Shown here piece after piece: positions 53,331-61,750 of a stretch of 64,000 nt of DNA (position 1 is the stretch's first letter; every line of letters starts with the position of its first letter). The translations under genes and the position numbers were made by a program. The notes under the pieces are model-generated. The model saw nothing but the letters and a program-made list of their open reading frames with translations, did not search any database and had not been told where the DNA came from. This DNA comes from CAYURP01 sp964447175. Its GTDB lineage: Bacteria; Zixibacteria; MSB-5A5; SM23-73-2. Location of the stretch: assembly GCA_964447175.1 (NCBI GenBank), contig CAYURP010000007.1, positions 12,145 through 76,144 of the forward strand, given 5' to 3'.

Positions 53331-54110
53331 ATGAAAGTAAATATTTTCAAGATTTCAATTAGTTTAGCTTTGATTGTAGTATTAAGTGGATCGCTGCCCC
53401 TAAGAGCTGAGAATAATACCTCTTTAAGCTCTTACCTTTTATCTCAGAATCTAAAGCAGAATGAGGAGCCGGAAATTGAAGAATTTACGGTTCAAGGGGA
53501 TTTATTTTCTTCCGGATCACAAAAGAAGTCATTATCCAAGGCGATTTTTCTTTCCCTTCTGGTTCCCGGAGGGGGTGAGTTTTATGTCGGTTCGAAGACC
53601 AGAGCCAGGATTTTTCTGGGAGTGGAGGCATCCCTTTGGGCCAGCTTTTTTGGTTTTAGAACCTACGGCGCCTGGGCTAAAAAAGATTACAAATCCTATG
53701 CTGCGGTTAATGCTGGTGTTGACTTAACTGGAAAATCGGATGACTTCTTTGAGCACGTTAACTTCTATGCCAGCAGGGACGAGTACAATCAGCTGGCCCG
53801 GCTGTATAAAAGGGAGGAGGCGGAAGTTTATCCGGAGGATGATTTCTGGAACTGGTACTGGGATTCACCCCAATCCCAGCACTATTACCGAATGCTAAGA
53901 AACCGATCCGAAGCTGCCTACCGCAAGGCGCTTTTCATGCTGGCACTCAGCGGGGTTAGCCGGGTTTTAAGCGTGATTGACACCATTCGGGAAGTCAGAA
54001 AATACAACAGAAAAGTGGATGAGCAGTTCTCCTCTCTGGGACTTCATTTTGATGTTAGTCCATTCAGCCACAATAAGCGTTTTAAAATAGTTTTCAGCAG
54101 ATCCTTTTAA
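53331..54110 (+). CDS. DUF5683-like exported protein (second of pair)
   Basis: 259 residues. Same plan as the preceding gene: signal peptide (about 8-27), SLLVPGGGEFYVGSKTRARIFLGVEASLWASFFG (about 81-114), YKSYAAVNAGVDLTGKSDDFFEHVNFY and the C-terminal ALSGVSRVLSVIDTIREVRKYN. Two divergent paralogues in tandem, 47 bp apart. Ribosome site CGCAGG. Ends in Phe, as outer-membrane proteins often do. Confidence 0.75.
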   Translation: MKVNIFKISISLALIVVLSGSLPLRAENNTSLSSYLLSQNLKQNEEPEIEEFTVQGDLFSSGSQKKSLSKAIFLSLLVPGGGEFYVGSKTRARIFLGVEASLWASFFGFRTYGAWAKKDYKSYAAVNAGVDLTGKSDDFFEHVNFYASRDEYNQLARLYKREEAEVYPEDDFWNWYWDSPQSQHYYRMLRNRSEAAYRKALFMLALSGVSRVLSVIDTIREVRKYNRKVDEQFSSLGLHFDVSPFSHNKRFKIVFSRSF

Positions 54111-54132
54111 ATGAAATCTTTTTCGCCCGGAT

Positions 54133-54966
54133 GTGAATAAATTGACTTCATATTTGGAGCTGACCCGCCCCTTAAATAACCTGATCACAGCTTTGGCAGT
54201 TTTTATAGGTGCCTGGATAGCAGGTTTGACTGGCTATATGGATAAGCTTTTCTTTGCCTTGCTTTCAGCTTCGTTTATCTCAGCCGGGGGGTATGTTATA
54301 AACGATTATTTTGATCTGGAGATTGACAAAATCAACAAGCCCTCAAGACCTCTGCCTCAGGGTGAAATAAGACCCAGGTCTGCACTGGTTTTTTCCTTTA
54401 TTCTTTTTATGGTAGGAATTTTTTTCAGTCTCTTCATAAAAAATATCGCTTTGATCCTTGCAATCATGGCAATAGCACTGCTTATCCTTTACAGTTTCAA
54501 ATTCAAAAGGACACCTTTGTTTGGAAATCTCGTAGTAAGCTTTATATGTGGCTTAGCCTTCATCTACGGTGGTTTAGTGGGAAGGGATTTCAGGTTATCT
54601 TTGATACCGGCTGGTTTTGCTTTTCTTTTTCATCTGGGACGGGAGATTATAAAGGACATAGAAGATATAAAAGGGGATATTTCATCCGGGGCGCAGACTC
54701 TGCCTGTAGTTAGCGGTATAAACCTCTCGCTTTTGCTCACAACTATCGTTTTTTCCGGGTTGCTATTCTTAACCATAATTCCCTATTACTTTAAAATTTT
54801 TCCTCTTTTATATTTAATCATAGTTCTGGTTATGGACCTTTTGCTGGTCTATGTGATGGTCTCTATGTGGAGGGACCAGTCGAAAAAGAATTTAGGCATG
54901 CTGAGCGGGATTTTAAAATTAGGTATGATTCTGGGATTAGTCGCAATTTTTGTTGTCAGACTTTAA
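54133..54966 (+). CDS. UbiA-type prenyltransferase (archaeal DGGGP synthase-like)
   Basis: 277 residues, GTG start at 54133. Eight to nine hydrophobic helices with both Asp-rich motifs: NDYFDLEIDKINKPSRPLP (about 56-74) and DIEDIKGDISSGAQTLPV (about 175-192). The form NDYFDxxxDxxNKPxRPLPxG is that of geranylgeranylglycerol-phosphate geranylgeranyltransferase, which adds the second prenyl chain to archaeal-type ether lipids; homologues are known from FCB bacteria. A menaquinone-type prenyltransferase cannot be fully excluded. Alone in this region; no GGGP synthase gene is in the window. Confidence 0.82.
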   Translation: MNKLTSYLELTRPLNNLITALAVFIGAWIAGLTGYMDKLFFALLSASFISAGGYVINDYFDLEIDKINKPSRPLPQGEIRPRSALVFSFILFMVGIFFSLFIKNIALILAIMAIALLILYSFKFKRTPLFGNLVVSFICGLAFIYGGLVGRDFRLSLIPAGFAFLFHLGREIIKDIEDIKGDISSGAQTLPVVSGINLSLLLTTIVFSGLLFLTIIPYYFKIFPLLYLIIVLVMDLLLVYVMVSMWRDQSKKNLGMLSGILKLGMILGLVAIFVVRL

Positions 54967-55042
54967 AAAATCCTCATAAACATCCCTATTATCTTAAATC
55001 TTAGTTGGAATCTTTTGTGTTAAATATAAATTAAAATTTCTC

Positions 55043-55070
55043 TTGACAAAAAAAATTGAATTGTTAATTT
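55043..55070 (+). promoter_or_regulatory. Putative promoter for the large secreted protein at 55122
   Basis: TTGACA (55043-55048), 16-bp spacer, TAATTT (55065-55070), giving a leader of about 45 nt. Confidence 0.5.
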
Positions 55071-55121
55071 AATAATAGAGACAATAGGGCAAAGGGCAGC
55101 GTTAAAATCGAAAGGATCGTT

Positions 55122-58100
55122 ATGAAAAGAATTGGGTTAGCTTTTCTGATTCTTTTTGCCCTTTTGGTTTTAGATAGCCAAGCTAAGGGATTAACGCCAC
55201 GGGATGATATTGATAGATTGAAATCAGAATCGGTTTTGAATTCCGTGGTGCCCCAGCAGCGGGTGCAACGAAGGTGTAATATCAATTTCAGCATTACTAA
55301 CTGGGGATTTTTAGGGAGCCAGACAAGGGAGCTGTATGAATCGCCCGGTTGTCTTTTCTGCGATCATCCGGATAAAGAGGTTGCTGCACCTTCCTTCGAA
55401 TTCCCATCAAATTCTGGGTTAGAATACCTGTTCCAGGGGATTCTATGGATTGGGGGTGTGGTTGATGGTGAAACACTTGTTACTGTGGCTGTCGACCCTT
55501 ATGGCTGGTCATGGGATTTTGAGTTCTGGCCCAGTTCGAATATTAAAGAGAGAGAGTGGTTGGGTGATCAGGAGTGTATTACCTCATTCGCAGACACTTT
55601 TATTCGTCCGCAAGGTGACATATGGGAACCTGACCCGGATATGCGACCTCATAAACCTTTGAACGTGGAAATAATTCAACATAGCTATTCTTGGCAATCG
55701 CCCCCCTTTGATGATTTTATTATTCTCGATTACAGCTTCAGAAATATAGGACAGAAACCAATATCAGATATTTACCTCGGGTTCTATATGGATGCAGACA
55801 TTTATCATTTTAGTGAAAGCCCATATCATCCTGAAGAAGGAGCTCAGGATGATCTAACCGGCTTTTTAAGAAATTATGTTGATTCCTCAGGCGAAACCAC
55901 GAAGGTGAACATAGCCTGGGCTGCTGATAATAACGGTCAACCCTATTCAGGTGAGTTTACTGAAAAAAGCCCCAATGGAATAATAGGAATCAAGCTTCTG
56001 GACTGCAGTAATTCAAATCCTGAAATCTCATACAACTGGTGGAATTCGCATGATGCGGGGTATCCTTATGACTGGGGTCCCTGGCTCAAGGCTAACCAGG
56101 AGAAATGGGAACAGATCAATCCCTATGGGTCAGGGATTTACTTTCCGGACAATGCAATGGGGACACCGGGTGGGGATATATCCAAATATTTCCTTATGTC
56201 TAATGGAGAGGTCGATTATGATCAAATCTTCACTGCAGTTTTTTCGAAAAATGATACCAGCTGGATTCCAGCTGATCCCAAGCTCTCCTATGACTTTGTA
56301 CAGGGATGCGACACAAGATTTACCTACTCTTTTGGGCCGTTCGATCTTGCTCCCGGGGATTCCATTTTCGCAGTAATAGCATTAGTCGCAGGGGACAGTT
56401 TTCATACTGATTATTCGAACAGAGCAAGATATCTTCCCAATAATCCCAATAAATATTATGAGAATTTAGATTTCACTGATCTCGTTAATAATGTTCAGAA
56501 AGCCCAGGAAGTTTATGAAAGCGGATATACCCTGCCGCCCCCTGGTCCTCCTCAGGATTTCAGAGCCTTAAATATCAGCAGCAGTGCTGTCAAGTTGAGC
56601 TGGTCACCTAAACCCCATCCCAATCTGAAGGGCTATAATGTCTATCGATGTCTTGAGTCGGAATATTCTTCACCTAAAAAGTTAAACCGGGGATTGATCA
56701 CCAATAAATTCTATATAGATGAGGATTTAATTGAGGGTGAATATTATAATTACTGGATTGCCAGTGTGAATCAGAATGACCAGGAGGGAAAGCGGTCATT
56801 AATTAAGGTCCTGGCTGGAAGACCACGCGTTCCTTCAGGATTAAAGGCGGAATCTTCCAAAGATCAGGTTTGTCTTTCCTGGTATCCAGGTGGGGAAAGA
56901 GATCTGGTGGGGTATAAGATATATCGCACAGATTACGATACTACCCGGATGATCGATTCAGTCGGTCTGATTACAGAGTACCGTGACTACAGTGTGATTA
57001 ACGGTTTAATCTACTATTACAAAATATCTGCTGTGGATTCACTTGGTCTGGAGAGCTTTTTCTCGGATTCAGCTTATGCATTGCCCATGGCATTTGATCG
57101 CGGTGTGGGCGTATTTGATAGGACCGTTACGTACTGGTATATGCGAAACTGGAACACGGAGAATCTGGCTTACAGTGTAGACTCACTGTATCAAAAAGCG
57201 TTTCAGCAGATGGGCATCCCATGGGAGTATCTTGTCCACGACTATTGGGGTCACGAAAACTGGCCTATCTCCCTTCAAGATCTCAGCCCTTATCCTGTTG
57301 TTGTTATACACTCTGAAGACTTAGCAGAGAACTCAGATTATTCAATATACTCCACAGCTGCGATTATCAGGCATTATTTGAGAGCAGGAGGGAAAATGAT
57401 TTTCGAGGGTACTAACAACAGTGATTTTTTCTTTTCTTATTATTTTAATGAAATGGAATTAAACTTCTGTGACTCTACCTATTTAGAAAGAGTAGATAGC
57501 CTTTTTTGTCAACTTCTATTTTTGGATCAGGCTTACATTCCTTTTTGGAAATTAAGCCGACGAACAGAAGAATTTATCGGAGCTTACAGCACAGTTACAG
57601 AATACCCGGATTTACAAATCGATCCAGAGAAGGTGGACAGCGGGATTTATATACCTTCCGGTTATGAACTCGGACCTTTGGAAGGCAAACTTCCAGGAGT
57701 GGGATACATAATCCCCAAAGATACGTCCATTTATCCGGTGGAGGTGATCTATACTTTCCACTCAGTCTATGATACATCTGATCTTGAGGGGAAACCTGTG
57801 GCTATTAGATACTTGGGCGATGATTACCAGTTCGTTTTCTTCAATTTCCCCTTCTATTATATTCAGGAGGAACAGGCGATACAGGTTTTGCAACAGGCTT
57901 TGAGGGATTTGGGTGTACCCACTGGAGTGGAAGAGGAGCCTGAAGAAGAGATATCAGCCGGTGGATTCTCCTTGAAACAGAATTATCCCAATCCGTTTAA
58001 CCTCACCACCACCATTCCCTTCACCATCCCCTCCCTACCAGTTAATAGTTCACAGTTCATGGTTCATAGTCCCCCCACCGTCACCCTTAACATTTATAAT

Positions 58101-58274
58101 ATTCTGGGGCAGAAGGTGAGGACTCTGGTGGATGAGAAGAAATTGCCTGGTGAATATAAAGTGAACTGGGATGGGAAGGATGAAAAGGGAAATGAAGTCG
58201 GATCGGGGATTTATCTATATAAATTAAAAGCAAGAGATTACCAGCAGGTCAAAAAGATGGTTTTGCTTAAATAG
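55122..58274 (+). CDS. Large secreted protein with two FN3 domains and type IX sorting domain
   Basis: 1050 residues. Signal peptide (about 3-22, ending near SQAKG). The N-terminal 440 residues form an unrecognised domain shared with the downstream paralogue (YxNWGFLGSQ, SGLEYLFQGILWIGG, YDDFIILDYSFRNIG). Two fibronectin type III domains follow (about 470-655; PPQDFRALNISSSAVKLSW and VPSGLKAESSKDQVCLSW), then a region of unknown fold (about 660-930), and the NYPNPF...GIYLYK sorting domain (about 958-1050). The sorting domain holds a 14-residue simple-sequence insert. Surface exposed by inference. Confidence 0.85.
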   Translation: MKRIGLAFLILFALLVLDSQAKGLTPRDDIDRLKSESVLNSVVPQQRVQRRCNINFSITNWGFLGSQTRELYESPGCLFCDHPDKEVAAPSFEFPSNSGLEYLFQGILWIGGVVDGETLVTVAVDPYGWSWDFEFWPSSNIKEREWLGDQECITSFADTFIRPQGDIWEPDPDMRPHKPLNVEIIQHSYSWQSPPFDDFIILDYSFRNIGQKPISDIYLGFYMDADIYHFSESPYHPEEGAQDDLTGFLRNYVDSSGETTKVNIAWAADNNGQPYSGEFTEKSPNGIIGIKLLDCSNSNPEISYNWWNSHDAGYPYDWGPWLKANQEKWEQINPYGSGIYFPDNAMGTPGGDISKYFLMSNGEVDYDQIFTAVFSKNDTSWIPADPKLSYDFVQGCDTRFTYSFGPFDLAPGDSIFAVIALVAGDSFHTDYSNRARYLPNNPNKYYENLDFTDLVNNVQKAQEVYESGYTLPPPGPPQDFRALNISSSAVKLSWSPKPHPNLKGYNVYRCLESEYSSPKKLNRGLITNKFYIDEDLIEGEYYNYWIASVNQNDQEGKRSLIKVLAGRPRVPSGLKAESSKDQVCLSWYPGGERDLVGYKIYRTDYDTTRMIDSVGLITEYRDYSVINGLIYYYKISAVDSLGLESFFSDSAYALPMAFDRGVGVFDRTVTYWYMRNWNTENLAYSVDSLYQKAFQQMGIPWEYLVHDYWGHENWPISLQDLSPYPVVVIHSEDLAENSDYSIYSTAAIIRHYLRAGGKMIFEGTNNSDFFFSYYFNEMELNFCDSTYLERVDSLFCQLLFLDQAYIPFWKLSRRTEEFIGAYSTVTEYPDLQIDPEKVDSGIYIPSGYELGPLEGKLPGVGYIIPKDTSIYPVEVIYTFHSVYDTSDLEGKPVAIRYLGDDYQFVFFNFPFYYIQEEQAIQVLQQALRDLGVPTGVEEEPEEEISAGGFSLKQNYPNPFNLTTTIPFTIPSLPVNSSQFMVHSPPTVTLNIYNILGQKVRTLVDEKKLPGEYKVNWDGKDEKGNEVGSGIYLYKLKARDYQQVKKMVLLK
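58038..58079 (+). repeat. 42-bp in-frame repeat inside the sorting domain, copy 1
   Basis: CCAGTTAATAGTTCACAGTT and on through CATGGTTCATAGTCCCCCCACC, identical to 59950-59991. It encodes PVNSSQFMVHSPP, which is absent from the sorting domains of the other three secreted proteins here. The DNA looks like an intergenic simple repeat that got into a reading frame. Confidence 0.75.
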
Positions 58275-58305
58275 ATTTCTACAAGTTTCTAAATTAATAT
58301 CTTTC

Positions 58306-58333
58306 TTGACAAAAGGGAAAAATGTTTTAACTT
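58306..58333 (+). promoter_or_regulatory. Putative promoter for the secreted protein at 58384
   Basis: TTGACA (58306-58311), 16-bp spacer, TAACTT (58328-58333). A naive call would use this TTG as a start codon; the signal peptide and ribosome site show that it is a -35 box. Confidence 0.5.
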
Positions 58334-58383
58334 ATTTTTTGGGTATAAAAAGTTTTAGAGATAATATTGAACGTGGTGAACCC

Positions 58384-60186
58384 ATGAAAAAATTTGGGTT
58401 AGCTTTTTTGATTGGCTTTCTCCTTTTAACTCCATATGGTTTGTCAAAGGATATAAACTTTAAAGAAAATTCCAGTACACATCTTTCAACCGCAGGTTAT
58501 GTGGAGGCTCAGCAAAGGGTTCACCGGCTGGGAAATGTCTATTTTTGCGCTACTAACTGGGGTTTTTTAGGCAGCCAGAGTAGAGATATATATGAATCTA
58601 CGGGTGGATGCTTCAGTCCCAATCCGGATCACGAGGTCCAGGCCCCTTCATTTGAGACACCGCCAAATTCAGGATTGGAATATCTTTTCCAGGGTGCGCT
58701 CTGGATTGGTGCGATAGTTGAGAGTGAAACAAAAGTCGAAACCCTTGTAACGGTGGGTGCAGACGGGTGGCGCTGGATGTACGAGTTGGCACCTCCAGAT
58801 GGAGCTGAGGGTTACATTATTGAGAGATCAACCAGAGCTGAAGTTCCATGCTACTCCCAGGATGCAGTTTCGGAACAGGATGTGGTAGCTATTATCTCAG
58901 ACCGGGGCGGGGCTCCTATAACTCAGGAGGATATCGATACTGACTGGGATGGGAGATGGCATCGTGCATTGGGAATAGATATCACCCAGGAGAGCTACTC
59001 CTGGTCAGAAGAAGGATATGATGATTTCATCATAATGCACTATAACATCAAAAATGTTGGGGAAAACTATCTGTCTGAGTTGTACTTAGGATTCTATATG
59101 GATACTGATATTTCACATATAAATGAAAGTTATAACCCTGGTCCTGAAGAAGGATGTCACGATGATATAACCGGTTTTCTGAAAAATTATGTTGATCCTT
59201 ATGGAGAAACGACACAGGTAAACATAGCCTGGGCTGCGGATAACGATGGTCAACCTTACGAAGGAGCCTTTACTGACTCAAGTCCTACAGGCGTGATAGG
59301 TTTAAGGCTTTTAGATTGTAGCAATCCTGATCCAGAGATATCCTATAATTGGTGGACTTTAGACTGGACGAGTCACGCTTGGGATTGGGGTCCCTGGCTT
59401 AAGGTTAATCAAGAAAAGTGGGAACAGATTAACCCCTACGGATCAGGGATTTATTTTCCAGATAGCGTAATGGGGATACCTGGTGGTGATCGATCCAAAT
59501 ATTTTCTTTTGTCCAATGGAGAAATCGACTTTGATCAGATCTTTACTGATACCCTGCCTAAAGTGGATACCTCCTGGATTCCGGCAGATAACAAATGGTC
59601 TCAGAATTTTGCTGATGGGATCGACGTAATTTTTGTTTACTCTTTTGGCCCATTTGATCTTGCTCCGGGTGACACCTTTTTTGCGGTAATAGCTTTAATA
59701 GCTGGAGAGAATTTTCATACTGATCCTTTAAACCGTGCTGAAAATCTGCCTGATCATCCATACGACTATTATGAGAATTTGGATTTCTCCGACCTGGTTT
59801 ATAATGCTCAAAAGGCGATGGAAGCTTATCAGGGTTTCGTTGATGTAGGAGTTGAAGAAGTGATAGAACCAGCGGATTTCTGTCTAAATCAGAATTATCC
59901 CAATCCCTTTAACTCCGCCACCAGCATACCCTTCACCATTCCCTCCCCACCAGTTAATAGTTCACAGTTCATGGTTCATAGTCCCCCCACCACAACCCTT
60001 AGAATTTATAATATTTTAGGGCAGAAGGTGAGGACGCTGGTGGATGAGAAGAAATTGCCTGGTGAGTATCGGGTAAACTGGGATGGAAAAGACGAGAAGG
60101 GGAATGAGGTGGGATCGGGGATTTATCTATATAAATTAAAAGCAGGAGATCACCAGCAGGTCAAAAAGATGGTTTTGCTTAAATAG
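58384..60186 (+). CDS. Secreted protein with type IX sorting domain, short paralogue
   Basis: About 600 residues, starting at MKKFGLAFLIGFLLL (ATG 58384, ribosome site CGTGGTGA); the reading frame opens earlier at 58306 but that part carries the promoter. Signal peptide (about 3-20). The N-terminal about 440 residues match the start of the upstream gene along their length (YFCATNWGFLGSQ, SGLEYLFQGALWIGA, DDFIIMHYNIKNVG). The FN3 pair and the central region of the paralogue are missing; the NYPNPF...GIYLYK sorting domain follows directly (about 515-600) and is more alike at the DNA level than the rest, suggesting gene conversion or domain shuffling. Function unknown. Confidence 0.85.
   Translation: MKKFGLAFLIGFLLLTPYGLSKDINFKENSSTHLSTAGYVEAQQRVHRLGNVYFCATNWGFLGSQSRDIYESTGGCFSPNPDHEVQAPSFETPPNSGLEYLFQGALWIGAIVESETKVETLVTVGADGWRWMYELAPPDGAEGYIIERSTRAEVPCYSQDAVSEQDVVAIISDRGGAPITQEDIDTDWDGRWHRALGIDITQESYSWSEEGYDDFIIMHYNIKNVGENYLSELYLGFYMDTDISHINESYNPGPEEGCHDDITGFLKNYVDPYGETTQVNIAWAADNDGQPYEGAFTDSSPTGVIGLRLLDCSNPDPEISYNWWTLDWTSHAWDWGPWLKVNQEKWEQINPYGSGIYFPDSVMGIPGGDRSKYFLLSNGEIDFDQIFTDTLPKVDTSWIPADNKWSQNFADGIDVIFVYSFGPFDLAPGDTFFAVIALIAGENFHTDPLNRAENLPDHPYDYYENLDFSDLVYNAQKAMEAYQGFVDVGVEEVIEPADFCLNQNYPNPFNSATSIPFTIPSPPVNSSQFMVHSPPTTTLRIYNILGQKVRTLVDEKKLPGEYRVNWDGKDEKGNEVGSGIYLYKLKAGDHQQVKKMVLLK
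59950..59991 (+). repeat. 42-bp in-frame repeat inside the sorting domain, copy 2
   Basis: Identical to 58038-58079, while the flanking sorting-domain sequence differs at about one base in ten. Confidence 0.75.
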
Positions 60187-60258
60187 ACTTTTTGGGATAG
60201 AGAGAGACTCCCTCAAATTTGAGATAAAATCAACAAAAGATTCTTTCGAAATTAAATC

Positions 60259-60286
60259 TTGACAAAGAACTCTGCGTATATATTTT
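60259..60286 (+). promoter_or_regulatory. Putative promoter of tRNA-Lys(TTT)
   Basis: TTGACA (60259-60264), 16-bp spacer, TATTTT (60281-60286); the tRNA begins 20 nt later. Confidence 0.6.
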
Positions 60287-60305
60287 GTTTTAAATAGAAG
60301 GTTTT

Positions 60306-60377
60306 GGGGGTGTAGCTCAGTGGTAGAGCATCTGCCTTTTAAGCAGGTGGTCGATGGTTCGATCCCATCCACCCTCA
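60306..60377 (+). tRNA. tRNA-Lys (anticodon TTT)
   Basis: Cloverleaf read by hand: acceptor GGGGGTG/CACCCTC with a G-U pair at 2-71, D arm GCTC...GAGC, anticodon stem TCTGC/GCAGG with loop CTTTTAA (anticodon TTT), T arm GATGG TTCGATC CCATC, discriminator A. CCA is not encoded. 72 nt. Confidence 0.93.
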
Positions 60378-60472
60378 AATCAATTTTCTCTTCAAAAATA
60401 AATTTGGTTCATTGGACCTTGCATAGTAATTGTTTCACAAATCATTACAATATTTAGGTGGAGATTTTGAAG

Positions 60473-61471
60473 ATGAAGGATTACCCCAATAGTTACAATA
60501 ATATGTATTATGAGGATGTTTCCCAGCTGGTGGGGAATACCCCTCTGGTGAGACTGAAAAGGATTACCAAAAACGTCAAACCTCTGGTTTTGGCTAAGCT
60601 GGAGTTTATGAATCCGGGCGGAAGCGTAAAAGATCGTATGGCTTTTTATATGCTTAAGGAAGCAGAGAAAAATGGGGAGATTAAACCCGGGGGCACTATT
60701 GTGGAGGCTACTTCAGGCAATACCGGCGTGGGGGTGGCTATTTATGCTGCTATTAAAGGATACAAAGCTATATTTACCATTCCGGATAAGATGAGCGGCG
60801 AAAAGATTAACCTTCTGAAAGCCTTTGGGGCTAAAGTTATCGTTACCAAAACGGACGTCCCTCCTGATTCGCCTGAAAGCTATTACGAGGTTGCAAAGAA
60901 AATCCAGCGGGAGACTCCTAATTCCTATTATATCGGGCAGTATGGAAATCTGAGAAATCCTGAGGCTCATTACAAAACCACAGGACCAGAGATTCTAAAG
61001 CAGACTAAAGGGAAGATTGATTATCTTGTGGGAGGTATAGGCACAGGCGGGACAATGACCGGTGCCTGCAAATACCTTAAGGAGAAAAAACCCGAGATCA
61101 AAACCATAGCAGTTGATCCTATAGGGTCGGTTTTTCACGATTATTTCAAGACAAAAAAGCTGACAGAGCCGCATGTTTATATGGTGGAGGGTATTGGGGA
61201 GGATATGCTGGTTGACACCATGCAGTTCGATAACATAGATGACATCATACAGGTTAATGATAGGGATTCCTTTTTGATGACCAGAAGACTGGCACGCGAG
61301 GAAGGGATTTTTGCAGGAGGTTCAAGCGGATCTGCGGTCTGGGCAGCACTGCAGGTAGCAAAGGATTTAGATAAAGACAAGCTAATGGTAGTAATCCTGC
61401 CTGATGCTGGTGCAAGGTATTTGAGCAAGATTTATAATGACGAGTGGATGAAAGAGAAGGGATTTTTGTAA
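60473..61471 (+). CDS. Cysteine synthase / cystathionine beta-synthase core enzyme
   Basis: About 332 residues from ATG 60473 (AGGTGGAG 9 nt before); in-frame GTG 60458 and TTG 60467 lie on or beside the ribosome site. Fold-type II PLP enzyme: PLP Lys in GGSVKDRMAFYML (about 45), substrate loop TSGNTGVGVA (about 80), GIGTGGTMTGA (about 187) and GSSGSAVWAAL near 280. The YMVEGIGEDM segment is more like cystathionine beta-synthase than CysK, but there are no regulatory CBS domains. It uses O-acetylserine or serine with sulfide or homocysteine. Lies between two tRNA-Lys genes. Confidence 0.88.
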   Translation: MKDYPNSYNNMYYEDVSQLVGNTPLVRLKRITKNVKPLVLAKLEFMNPGGSVKDRMAFYMLKEAEKNGEIKPGGTIVEATSGNTGVGVAIYAAIKGYKAIFTIPDKMSGEKINLLKAFGAKVIVTKTDVPPDSPESYYEVAKKIQRETPNSYYIGQYGNLRNPEAHYKTTGPEILKQTKGKIDYLVGGIGTGGTMTGACKYLKEKKPEIKTIAVDPIGSVFHDYFKTKKLTEPHVYMVEGIGEDMLVDTMQFDNIDDIIQVNDRDSFLMTRRLAREEGIFAGGSSGSAVWAALQVAKDLDKDKLMVVILPDAGARYLSKIYNDEWMKEKGFL

Positions 61472-61476
61472 AAAAC

Positions 61477-61504
61477 TTGACTTAATTCCGTAGATAGTTA
61501 TATT
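61477..61504 (+). promoter_or_regulatory. Putative promoter of tRNA-Lys(CTT)
   Basis: TTGACT (61477-61482), 16-bp spacer, TATATT (61499-61504). About 80 nt separate the start site from the tRNA. Confidence 0.5.
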
Positions 61505-61546
61505 TTCGTATAATTTTTTCGATCTTTGAAAAAGGTTTTGGTTTTA

Positions 61547-61583
61547 GACTAACAACTAACAACCAAAAACTAACAACTAAACG
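61547..61583 (+). repeat. AACAACTAACAACC simple repeat in front of tRNA-Lys(CTT)
   Basis: Repeated units of AACAACT / AACAACC / AAAAACT between promoter and tRNA. Similar CCAACCAACAAC sequence occurs inside the second TPR gene at about 4098-4135. Confidence 0.7.
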
Positions 61584-61591
61584 AAGTTTAC

Positions 61592-61664
<73 letters not shown>

Positions 61665-61750
61665 GTTTTTTATTTTTTTTAATAACCCCCTTTTAATTTC
61701 ACCCCTATCACCAAATAATAAGAATATTGTGAATTCAAATAAACACCTGC

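Noticed and set aside
58306..58383. N-terminal extension of the secreted protein at 58384
   Set aside because: The upstream TTGACA is better explained as a -35 box, and the signal peptide starts at MKKFGLAFLIG.
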